Assembly: GCF_052857255.1 (NCBI RefSeq)
Contig: NC_135497.1
Span: 345,873,751-345,937,750 of the forward strand
Source: Amblyomma americanum
Taxonomy: Eukaryota; Arthropoda; Arachnida; Ixodida; Ixodidae
DNA: 64,000 bases
Direction: 5' to 3'
The notes beneath the pieces were generated by a model. It did not search any database. It saw nothing but the letters and a program-made list of their open reading frames with translations, and had not been told where the DNA came from. Of the stretch, positions 12,397 to 22,086 are shown piece after piece; the stretch's first letter is position 1, and every line of letters starts with the position of its first letter. The position numbers and the translations under genes are program-made.

Positions 12397-12931
12397 CCCA
12401 CTCTGAAAGTAGAAGGAATCTGCGATGCAACTTGTCCGGGCACCTGGTAGGCTTCGCGCTTGTCTCGACATGTCACATTTTATCCCGCTGATGAAGTTGT
12501 GACAAAATGCATTTATTTACCAACAGACTTCTCAGTACTCACGGTTACAAAACAATGTCCTCCAAAATGTTCTCAGGGCTGTGAATATTTTCGAGCATTT
12601 GGAGATCATTCTTTTCTGTTGCCTAAAAGATTGCACTTTCTCACACTGCGTTACGAAAAGCACTTACGAATCACGTCTTAAACGTTACTGTCTTACCTGC
12701 CTGTAAGCAGCTCATTCCCGGACAGTGCGAGTTTTTTTTTTTAAGTGCAGTCTTTTATCTCTTACAATAGGCATTTTTTGCATGTTTGTAAAGCACACAA
12801 TGATAACATCAAATGGAATTTATTAAATTGAATATTTACTTTATTATGCATATTATTCACTATCAATATATGTAATGAATAAGTTTATTTATTTAAATGA
12901 GCGGTGCAAGAGCCAGAAGGAAAACTTCTGA
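12397..12931. other. AT-rich spacer, no gene recognised
   Basis: Mixed sequence up to about 12770, then strongly AT-rich (about 12770-12900) with short TTATTTATTTAAAT-type runs. It may be a decayed A-rich transposon tail or part of the dispersed repeat that follows. No coding signal seen. Confidence 0.55.
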
Positions 12932-13545
12932 GGGCACTTAAGTCTGCTTACGTGGAGAAATGCGAAAGCATGTGTTTTGAGGAAAGGAAACGTTTACGTG
13001 ACCCCGACGCAGTTTTTTCGGGAGCAAGCGGTGACTTCATCGAACCTTCTAGAAAGCGGGTTTTTTTCCGCCGCGTGGCGTGCGTTGCATCACGCCACCG
13101 CATGTTTCCATGACGTCAGCGCTCGGTACCAATGGCAACCAGATTGTAATGACGCCACCATTGGGTGCTTCCATTGTGGCATTTCGTGATAGTTTTAGCC
13201 ACATTTTCGACTTAATTTAATTAGCCACAATTTATTTTATGGTTATCGAACACTTATCTTTTCTCACTCTTGTCTTGTTATCGTTTTTTGCACTATTCCG
13301 ATGTCAGCGGCTGTTTTGACGTCCATACACTATATCGTCGCCCATGCCTATTTTAACGTCCAAGTGCATTTTTTGCGTTTAATTAATTACCTAATTATAC
13401 CACTTCAACCAAATTTTTCTCAAAGTGAGATCTCATCACACACCATGTAACAGAACCAAAAATTTTGCGCATATATCTTCATACAAGGACACACGTGCGG
13501 AGAAGCCTTCGCTGACGCGACATAGCCATCCAATGCTTTTGCATT
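12932..13545 (+). repeat. dispersed repeat, copy 1 (longer form)
   Basis: The first 61 bases (starting GGGCACTTAAGTCTGCTTACG and ending GAGGAAAGGAAACG) match the reverse complement of 35596-35657 at about 92 percent by eye. The other end, near 13515-13545, read on the minus strand gives TTAATGCAAAAGCATTGGATGG, which resembles the opposite boundary of the second copy (TTAATGTGAAAGCATTACTAGG). Two shared ends in the same relative order mark both as copies of one element, this one about 610 bp. No open frame or clear terminal inverted repeat was found, so it is non-coding and its class is unknown. Inside it are several TTAATTAA-rich stretches. Confidence 0.6.
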
Positions 13546-16179
13546 AATAAGTCACAAACTTGTTGGGACGACGCTGAGAACAACTCGTATAAAGAGAAAA
13601 ATCGTCGTAAGTAGCACACTACGTCACCACTTCGCGGTTACAAAGAATGCACGAGCAACCCCACCGATGCGCCGCACGACAGACGGACAGCTCAAACGCC
13701 AGCAAAGCAGGTATTTTCGAGAAACCGGTAGCGGAAGTCAGCTCTGTATACAACCCCGCAGTTGTTGCAGATCTCTAAGCATTGGGTCTTCATGTACGAA
13801 AAATAGCCACGTCAGCAACTTTCGAGGATAACACCTCAGCACTCAAAAACATCATCGGACAATCCAGCGCGAACGCCTTCCAAGCAGCACAGCCACTTCT
13901 TTCTGAGGTTGCATCATACTACGGAGCAATTAAAACGGTGCTTTCAACAACTGTGGCAGGAGGCATTCAATAACTTTTGAAGCGACTGAAAATGCAGTGT
14001 GAATAGATCTAGTGTGAATAGATGCCGTGTTGCGACCACAGAGCGTAGAGCTTATCGGGGTCTTTTGAGAGCAAGATCTCTGCTCTTTTTTTTTATCATA
14101 TAGTCCAGTGGACTAAACATCGGAACTCGGACGAACGCGGAACGTAGGGATATCGCTGCAGCCGTACTTGTCATTCTGCGGTAGACAACGGCCCCGGCAC
14201 GTACTACAAGCCGGGTACCAGAGCTGCCGAGCGCCTACCGGTTTTCTCATGGATGCGAGAGGCTTTTATGGGCTGAAACGTTTGGGAAAAGGGTCTCGGA
14301 ACAAAATCATTGGTTGACGGGTCAGTGATTCGTTCCGTCGTCAAACAACTCAAATCCGCCTCGTTCTGGTTAAGCCCACTTGGTTCGTAATACGCGCTTT
14401 CGTCAGGGAGCGTGAATTTCCGGAATACAACAAGAGCACACACAAAAACGAATATTGTTCAACCTTGTGACACCATAAAATCTCACTGAGCGCAGAAACA
14501 ACTCACGTAGTCTCTGTCACAAGTATGAAGTGCACCTCGATCGTGGCTATAAAGAGGGAATGTTGTCGTATGGCGAAGCTTGCCGGCACCGAAGGTGCGC
14601 CAGGCAAGGGGCACATTCTTCTCGCTCTCATGTTCTTGCCGATAATAAGCTCTTTCTCCCGATGGAGCCGCAGCACCGCCAAGGCCCGCTTTTAACAGCA
14701 TCGCCGCTTGGCAGCGCTTCCGCTTCGTCCATGGTCTCAGTGGACTCTAAACTTTTGGAATAGACTGCACGCCTGTTATTTCCCAACTCAGTGCAGATCC
14801 TTTTGACAAACTTTCGAGAAAATCTGTTCGTAATCCCCTTTTTCCGCTAAACTTTCTGCTGCAAACGTTAACCTAGTACCGAAATGAAAAAAAAAAAAAA
14901 CTTGCTTACAGTATCAGTTGCAATCAAGGAAAGGCACAGAAAAAGAATGCACTGGTCACCGCGCGTACACTCAAGAAAGAAATCGAACAAAAGGAAAGCG
15001 ATAACTTGTGAGGGTAAGAAACAAAGCACGTGAGCAAGTTGCACGCACCGCACTGAAACGCGCTGAAGATGCCGCCACCGAGCCGAAAAGACGCTTTCGC
15101 CTTGCGGTACACGCGCCTCGATGCGCACCGGCTGAGTGGTGCGCGCGGATCTCTCCGAGGAAGTGGCAGGCGCGGCGGCCCCTTTTATGCGCGCGCGCAC
15201 TTTGCGCCGCGCTCTTTACGGCCCAACCGCGTCGCCACGTCCCTCGCGTACTCCCGCACTCTGCGCTTGCTTCCTCATTTGATATTCTTCTGCTCTCCAA
15301 CCGACGCGACTCGTCGGGTATTACGCGCGTTACTGGCTCTACAGGGGCGAGAAGAAACGCACGACGGTCCAGTTACTAAGAGAACAGCCAGGGCCGAAAA
15401 CAGGGAAGGGGAGAGAACTTTGAGCGGTCCTTGAGCGTTTCTGGAACGTTGTTCCACCTAAAAACCGAGACATGCGTCTTCTTATCGTCTTTATTTTTTA
15501 ACCGAAAATAGCCCTCCTACTCAGCTTTCATCTCTTTCCCTTCGATGTTCCTGTGTCAAAAGCAGTAAGCAGCGATATCATACATTTTTTTTTAACGCTT
15601 GGAGGGGCTTTCTTGCTGCGGAAGCTAGCTCTAGCCTGTGTTTCGTCAATTCCAGGTGTAGACGGAAGGCGGCGTTAGTGTTGCTGCCATGTTATATTTG
15701 CGCGTCGTTTTGCTACTACAAAAGTTTGTGCACTGACCAATACACACCGGGTGACCGCAGAGGCACGTGGCAAAAAAAAAAAAACGAAAATTCAGCAGCT
15801 TCCCGCTGCCCTGTAGCCTACTGATGCAGAAAGGCAGTGTGGAGACATGTTGCGCGAGACTGTCGGCAAACACAAATGAAGAATAATTGCGTACGCTTAC
15901 GCTTTGTGGCGGAAACCCGTGAAATCCAGAGAGAAGAAACGTAAACGTGGCGTGTTTTTTTTTTGTTTATATATTCCTCAGTCATTTTCATCCCTTCCCA
16001 TAGTGTGTGATCCTGGTGACCACACACTATAAGAAGTAATCGTGCAGTGCCTTTCTTTGCTACTGAAAAACGTAGTTTCTCTGAGCGGATTAAGTTGCCG
16101 GTGCCTCTAGATCGAAGTCCTTACTATTGCTAATCAATGCACTGTGAATGTCCCGTTCTTTCATATAAAAACTGCAGAC
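13546..16179. other. unassigned sequence, no gene recognised
   Basis: A CpG-rich block covers about 15010-15400 with chance-open frames in all directions. The minus-strand frame at 14204-14443 lacks an ATG start and was not taken as a gene. A perfect 10-bp inverted repeat (ATAGTGTGTG at 16000-16009, its complement at 16021-16030, 11-base loop) is seen. Runs of A near 14887 and 15773 are simple homopolymers. Confidence 0.5.
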
Positions 16180-16440
16180 AGAAATTACTGTTTCCTATTT
16201 TTGTGTTTGTTTCCTCGGTCTTGTTGTACTGCTAATATTGTCTCCTACCCTTTGTTTTATTTTTATTTTTTTGTCCGTAGCCTTGTACCATTTATTTACT
16301 TTTCATTATGTTGTACCCGCTCCCCTGCTAGCATGTTCTGGAGCTGCAGAGTGTTCTGTAAATAAATACGTACATAGATAAAACAAATACATAAATGAAT
16401 GAATAATTAGTTAAATATCTAAATAAACAAACAAACACTT
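16180..16440 (+). mobile_element. probable non-LTR retrotransposon 3-prime end with A-rich tail
   Basis: A T-rich stretch leads to CTGGAGCTGCAGAGTGTTCTGTAAATAAATAC and then about 70 bases of imperfect AAATAAAT/ACAT units. From memory, a Cys-poor T-rich 3-prime untranslated region ending in GCTGCAG..GTAAATAAATA followed by a short-unit A-rich tail is typical of CR1- or Jockey-type elements in arthropods. No coding sequence of the parent remains, so this is a severe 5-prime truncation. An alternative is a plain low-complexity AT-rich region. Confidence 0.4.
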
Positions 16441-17400
16441 ATAACACCCTGCACAGACGGACGCTCACAAATGTTCGAGGGGCGCTTCGAAGTGTTTGGT
16501 GGCGTCTTACGGCCACGCCTCCAACCCTACGTCAATGACTACAGTGAAGCGCACGAAAACAGGCCGCTTTTTGCAAGGTCAAGGAGTACGAAGCAGAGGC
16601 TAAGAATACGCCCTGTTTCCTGTGAAATACTGCATTTACAGGCGTAATAGACGCGCTCGCATATTGAACGCAGCCACTACTTTGGCTGTCAAAAAGTAAT
16701 TTTTTTTCTCCCTAGCGTAATAGATGCATATCTTACTTTCCACGCGTAGTCGGCTGATGATGATAGTTAATTCGAGCCGACAAACCTTTTTTGAATGCCG
16801 TGAGAACTACGCATTAATACGGAGCGCCATCGGAGCTGTGGATGAGTTCGTAAAGGTTGCCAACTACCCCTTTGAGGCGCCGTTTTTATTTCAGTTTAAA
16901 ACAAATATTTTTTCGGCCTAAATAATATATTCAGGGCTCGAGAAAAATAAATATTTTTCCAACAGGAAATATCAATGATCAAATTTCTTCCAAACTGTCA
17001 GAACAGCTGGCGACTGAAATATTAAAACCCAAGGATTTATTAAATTAACGTCCGAAGAATCTTTGAATCATTTTCTCTTTCGAAGATGCGCATGACAAGA
17101 AATTCCCGAAACAAAGCTGACATTACTACTAGAGGCAAAATTTGTTCGCAAACACAAATGGCGGACTACGTGCTATCACTCAAAGTTTTGTGAAATATTA
17201 TTTGCTGCGTTGCCTTGTTGGCATAAAAAAAAACACCTATTTGCAAAAAGAAGATTGCTAATTTCGTTTGAAACGAAAAAAAAATTGCCAGTGGCTTAGC
17301 TCGGCTATGCCAGGATATGTGTAGCGCGAGGTACGTTTCCCTGGCTGAGCTTATTGTGGTCACTATGTTTAGGAATGAGAGACATTGGGTATACACATCT
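16441..17400. other. unassigned sequence, no gene recognised
   Basis: Mostly AT-rich, with open frames too short to interpret. The final part lies downstream of the candidate minus-strand gene, past its polyadenylation signal. Confidence 0.55.
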
Positions 17401-17406
17401 TTTATT
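17401..17406 (-). terminator. polyadenylation signal AATAAA (candidate)
   Basis: On the minus strand AATGAATAAAAGATG contains a canonical AATAAA about 130 bases after the stop codon of the small open frame ending at 17534. The spacing suits a short 3-prime untranslated region. In AT-rich DNA the hexamer is common by chance, so it counts only together with the promoter and open frame upstream. Confidence 0.35.
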
Positions 17407-17533
17407 CATTTTGCTTGACAAAGACAAAGACTGCGCGATGATATTTGAAGTAGCATGCAGCGGTCTCAATTTTGTCGATACAGTATTTCGATTTGGTAGA
17501 GCCTCTTCAGTATACAAGCTCTATAGTAGCTCC

Positions 17534-17926
17534 TTATTGTGCAGTGTGGACGTGAGGGTACGAAGCTAAATTAAAGTCAAACTTTTCTTTCATAAACTGA
17601 CTAAGAGAGTCCTGTTTCCTGTTAAAATCACACATAGTCACACACAACTGTGAAATCGTGCCGTAGGCTGGTATACACGTGGCAACCACATCAATCGCCT
17701 GCTTGACAGATTTTCCTGGTGCCACGCAGACTCCTTGAATAATAATGCCGCTCTTCAGAAGCCAAACTAAGCAGGCTTCACCATTATTCACCGCAATCGA
17801 CTGGAGGTGTCTGAAATTATTTGGTTCAAGCAACTGCCAGGCGACAACCTCAGGATCGGAAGAGTTAATTTTCTCTTGTCTATGGCGCCGTTTAGCAGCG
17901 GCTGGACTCTCCTTCTCTACATGCAT
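17534..17926 (-). CDS. unrecognised small protein, about 130 aa, single exon
   Basis: I do not recognise this protein. I chose the first ATG after the expected transcription start (MHVEKES...); the frame is open further upstream without another ATG. It ends ...YPHVHTAQ and a TAA stop. The product starts with a basic, possibly nuclear-targeting stretch (AAAKRRHRQEK), followed by a compact mixed segment with 4 cysteines in the second half (EACLVW, GVCVAP, ATCIPAYG, LCVTMCDF) and an acidic/basic tail. There is no signal peptide or membrane segment. Composition is balanced, unlike the compositional frames elsewhere in this window. A TATA box, NRF1-like and CRE-like sites lie upstream in the right order and an AATAAA lies downstream, so the unit looks complete. 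It could instead be a decayed fragment of a transposon protein or a chance frame. Confidence 0.4.
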   Translation of the reverse strand: MHVEKESPAAAKRRHRQEKINSSDPEVVAWQLLEPNNFRHLQSIAVNNGEACLVWLLKSGIIIQGVCVAPGKSVKQAIDVVATCIPAYGTISQLCVTMCDFNRKQDSLSQFMKEKFDFNLASYPHVHTAQ

Positions 17927-17963
17927 GTCAAACGTTGTGATACAGACGCTCGATACATCTCCG

Positions 17964-18116
17964 CCTTTTATACGCAATCTTGCGCATGCGACGCGGGGTT
18001 CGGGTGATAGAGCGGCGTGCGGCGAGGCGGCGACGAAGAACGCTGCGCAGCTGTGGAGTCTCTCTTGTTACCATGGTATCAGCGCATGCGCACAACTGCT
18101 CATCTGCGTGACGTCA
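17964..18116 (-). promoter_or_regulatory. candidate compact promoter: TATA, NRF1-like and CRE-like sites
   Basis: Read on the minus strand towards the small open frame: a palindromic CRE (TGACGTCA, 18109-18116), a full NRF1-type palindrome GCGCATGCGC (18082-18091), a second NRF1-like TGCGCATGCG core (17981-17990, written in plus orientation) and a TATA box TATAAAAGG (17964-17972). The expected start, about 30 bases past the TATA box, falls shortly before the chosen ATG. The ATG at 17958 would lie upstream of that start and so not be used. A related block, ATGGTA-CGGCGCATACGAACAACTG near 18192-18217, resembles the one at 18074-18099, suggesting an old local duplication of the upstream region. 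CpG density is high throughout. Confidence 0.4.
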
Positions 18117-18220
18117 CGCTCGGCTCCGACGGTGAAGCAGGCGCGCGGCGACGGCGAGGCGCTCGCCGCACTTCGCTCCTCTTCGGTTGAAATGGTAACG
18201 GCGCATACGAACAACTGGCC

Positions 18221-20040
18221 TCTCCCAGGCACCGCGAGATGCTCGACTGGTAGCCTCGTGTAGCTCTCGCTGCAAAATAAGTGCTATAGAAGAGCGCACA
18301 GTCAGAAAAACGTGTGAGTCCGCAGTGTAAACATTTGCTTACAAAGCGCCTCATAGGGCTCGGCTCCCGAGGACGGAGACGATACTGAAGAGCGTTTTTT
18401 TTTTTTAGGTCAGTCGTGCTGAACGAAGTATTTATTCGGGCAGCCGAATTTTTCATTTCTACAGCTTCAAATTTTTCCGGAAAATTATAAGCCAGGTAAT
18501 GAACGCACCCTCCAAATTTTCAGCGACCTCTTGGGAAAATAAAGTGCGATGATTATAGGAGTAAAAACGGCAACATCACATTTCTTCGCAACATGAGAGT
18601 ACTCACATAGCTTCCTAGTTTCAAACGTATCAAAACGATCGATCGTTAAGGAATTGCGCTACCAATCAGATCCAGTGAAAATCCACAGACAACAGGGTGG
18701 TGACTTCCAGCCCCATTTTGGTGCAAGGGGTCATTTTAGCGACACCAGAATATATAGTTGCGGAATGCAACATTTTCACACCTTTGCGGCATAAAAAAGT
18801 CGAATACCGCTGCTAGACATCCACGTCTTAGTTCAGATGGAAATTTAAAAGTGCCGCTGCCATTCGAGCCTCATGGCAGCCAGTAACTAGCGGTAGGACT
18901 CAATCTTAACACTAACGGTAAAGTGCGAGGTGAAGGCGAAGACTTTCTGCTCCCAAAAGAGAGAACACTTTCGATGGTCGTACGAGGCATATGTAGCCAA
19001 GGACGCCAGGTTAACTATCAACCGATGAAACCTGGCGCTCCTCCGCCCCAGCATTAGTTTCGCTGAGTTTATGACGCAAAGCGCCTTCCAAGGAGACGTC
19101 AAAAAAAAAAAACAGGGCGAAGTAAAGGGCACTCGCTAAGTCGTGCTGGGCATTTGACGAAGATTTCAAAGCGTAAACGCTCGCAGTAAGTCAATTTCAA
19201 TTAACTGTGAAGAAAACAATTACCGCCGGAAGCGAGGCGCAAAAAACAAACAAATGATGGACGCGCACGTGCGAGTGATATTCTATAGAAGCCGCGTAAG
19301 GAGAGCCCCCTTGAGTGCGCTCGGGTTTATCTATTATGCAAAGAAGAAGAACAGAAAAAAAATTATGCGAAGGTGAAGACGCCGCTGCACTAAAGGCGGA
19401 GCAGGTGGATCACAAGGAATCCCTTTCACGTCCGTTTCGCTGCTGTGCCCCGTCACGTAACAAAGTTTCGAGGCATATGTAAACACAGGGGCTCACCGGA
19501 GAGGATATACGCGCTATAAATTGAATTAGCGCTCAGCCGAAAGCTTCAAGTGCTTTCACGGAGATTAGCCGAACCGAATTAGATGGAGCAGCGACGCTGA
19601 AACGAGAGGCCGCGCTCTGTAGGAAGCCGGAGAGATACGACGCATTTCGCAACAAAAGCGCGTTAATGCATGGCAGCCGGGCACGGTAACCGAGTTTGCT
19701 CATTAAATATACAGGGCGCAGGGTACGTATACCAGGTTCACAGAGCTGGGGTTCTTGGAAAAACGACCGTGGGCGTAAGTAGGCCTAAGAAAGAAAAACG
19801 CGACCTTCTTGCAGCCCTCTTTGCTGGGTTGCCCTTCGGGGAAAAGTGCGACAGATACCACGATCGCTCGCTTGCTCCGCGCATAATGTTTAACGGGTGC
19901 CCGAGCGAGCCCAGCGCCTGCTACCGGACGGGCATACTGGAGCGCGCGTCCTGACTTGGTCCGCCAAGCAGACGCTCGATACCTTAAAACACCGTTGATG
20001 TTTCGATACACACCCGAAACCCTCTTTTAAATCAGGATTG
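18221..20040. other. unassigned sequence, no gene recognised
   Basis: Mixed composition with a few homopolymer A and T runs (18395, 19101). No frame resembles a known protein, no RNA gene is visible, and no strong repeat structure was found. Confidence 0.55.
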
Positions 20041-20281
20041 GTTTGGTTTACTGGCCAGCTTTAACGTCCCAAAGCGCCTGAGACTATGAGGGATGCCGTA
20101 GTGGAGGGCTGCTCCGGTAATTTCGACCCCCTGGGGTTCTTTAACGTGCACTGACATCGCACTGCACACGGACCTCTAGCATTTTGCGCCCATCGAAATG
20201 CGACCGCCACGGCCGGGATCGAACCCGCTTCTTTCTGTGTCAGCAGCCGAGCGCCGTATATGCACTCAGCCACCGCGGCGG
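20041..20281 (-). mobile_element. tRNA-derived SINE, Ruka-like, full length
   Basis: On the minus strand the head GCCGCCGCGGTGGCTGAGTGCATATAC has an A box damaged by a small insertion, while the B box GGGTTCGATCCCGG is intact. The body holds GTGCACGTTAAAGAACCCC and the 3-prime portion ends GGGACGTTAAAGCTGG. Moderate divergence from the 12-kb copy suggests an older insertion. Confidence 0.88.
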
Positions 20282-20768
20282 CTTTCAGTCACGCGAGCTA
20301 TCACGTGAAAACGTTGATGAGACTTCTTTGCGACTCCCGAAAGCTGCGCCGGTAACACTGACGAACCTTTAAGTGGTTTGAACCATAGGTGACATGCGTA
20401 ATTACCCTCAATGCCGTGGTCACCTTCCGCACAACCTGCAACGCGCTTTGAGCATGAAGAAACTGTCCGTTCTAGCTTTTCTCCAAATCTGGAGAAAATG
20501 TGGGCTGCATATAGTCTCTCGAAAAGGACCAGTTGCACTGCAACACAGACGAGTCGTTTGTAACTCATCAAAATCGTGCCGTCGTTTGCTCGTCTCCCGA
20601 AGTTTTCACAGAGCCAAGGAGAAAATGAAAAATGTGGTGCAGGGCAATTTTTGTCTCTTGTATTACACAGCAACACGCACGAAACCACTATTTTATGGTC
20701 CTCGATAAAAAGAACTCTTGTGAACGATGCGGCGGTACAATGACTCTTATTGTAAACAAGCGCAACGT
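20282..20768. other. unassigned sequence, no gene recognised
   Basis: A minus-strand frame of 177 codons runs through it (20266-20799). It overlaps the SINE and the left arm of the inverted repeat, and I recognise no domain, so I do not call it a gene. Its position between two mobile-element-like features suggests it may be the decayed body of a transposon. Confidence 0.45.
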
Positions 20769-21084
20769 CTCGAAGCCAGACAAGGAAAAGACAAAACACA
20801 GCGCTGAACTAACAACAGAATAGTTTTATTCAGGACACCAGTGCTTAAGTAGACGCTGGTATCCCCGAAAAACAGAAAAATATAGAGAAAACATGAAGTT
20901 TCCCAACGCTAATCCTTCTGAGCGTGCGGAAGCCAAGTCGATGCACGTAATCTTGGATATCAAGTATTCGTGCTCTTTCTTCAAGATAGCGTACCAGCGT
21001 GTACTTAAGCACTGGCGTCCTAAATAAAACCACCCTGTTGTAAGTTCAGTGCTGTATTTTGTCCCTTTCTTGTTTGGCTTCGAG
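20769..21084. repeat. inverted-repeat element, 93-bp arms
   Basis: The arms at 20769-20861 and 20992-21084 are reverse complements at about 86 percent (some 13 differences in 93 positions, mostly transitions). They enclose a 130-base centre. Each arm, read inward, begins CTCGAAGCC, contains ACAGC-CTGAACT and TTTTATT-AGGAC, and ends CCAGTGCTTAAGT-ACGCTGGTA. The gapless arms and transition bias point to an old inverted duplication that then decayed. A foldback-type transposon, a MITE or the inverted long repeats of a Penelope-like element could each give this shape. The centre has no recognisable coding sequence. Confidence 0.75.
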
Positions 21085-22022
21085 CAGTAGCGCTGGTTTA
21101 CAAGAACCATGTCTGACCAACTCCCACTCCAGTTCATGTTGTACAGCATAATGAACCAACTTGTGTCCAGCCGTGAGCACAACATGGATGAAAGTGAGGC
21201 GAGCTTTTAAGCGGCCACTATATACAGTTGAAATGTGAGCTCGTTTGCTGACAGCATGCTTAGCACCCATGACAACACCTGCCCTTCCGAACCGCATTAG
21301 CTCCACGCGGAATTGCTGCAGGAGCATTTGCTTGACCAGCCCTCTCGCTTGCTGCCTTTCTGCCAGCCTCCAGTTGGCTGGAATGGTTGTGCGCATCAGT
21401 AAGTTCGGAGCTGTACTTTGGTGCAAATTCTATGAACAGTAAATACATAAGTTCAGCGCACTCTGCAGTTCCATGCAGATACCGGCATAGCATGAAGCTG
21501 AAACTGCATGATCAGTCGACTAAGATGGGAAACGGAATGCGCAGGAATGTTCCTTTAGCGCATAACTTTGCCTGCCCTGCCTTGTTGCGCGTTCAGCGGT
21601 TCGTGTGAAGACGCTAAACACGCACACCCTTGTTCGAAAATCTTCAAGCCATATTATTTACTTTTTCAGCCGTATAGCGCGGAGCTTACGTCACTCGTAA
21701 AGTTCTCAATCTGTGCAGGGTGAGAACACTCAGCCTGACCTTTAAGGCCTTTTGACCTCCAGGAATGACGTAAGGGTTCCACTATAGCGCTCAAAAGCAG
21801 ACCGTGTGGCTGGAAGATTTGACAACAGCTGCACTTATGCGCTGCTTTCAGTGAGAGTCGCGCAGGTATGTTCTGTAATTGGCACGTAACCCTTTTCTCA
21901 CGTTAGGAAACTGTCGCGTTATACGAGGCGTAAAGATTGCTTGGGAAGTGATATTGCCCAGAAGAGCAGAGGAAAGGACATGGCATTAGGAAGTAATTTT
22001 TTTTAATGGCAGCGTTGCATCC

Positions 22023-22024
<2 letters not shown>
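21085..22024. other. unassigned sequence, no gene recognised
   Basis: A minus-strand frame of about 120 codons (21046-21426) begins inside the inverted repeat and shows no known motif. The rest is non-descript up to the AT microsatellite. Confidence 0.5.

Positions 22025-22085
<61 letters not shown>
22025..22085. repeat. (AT)n microsatellite, about 61 bp
   Basis: An uninterrupted run of AT dinucleotides. Perfect AT runs of this length are unstable and self-complementary, able to form a cruciform. Confidence 0.97.

Positions 22086-22086
<1 letters not shown>

Noticed and set aside
14204..14443. 79-codon minus-strand frame with unbiased composition
   Set aside because: No ATG start in frame, no splice sites that fit clearly, no known motif.
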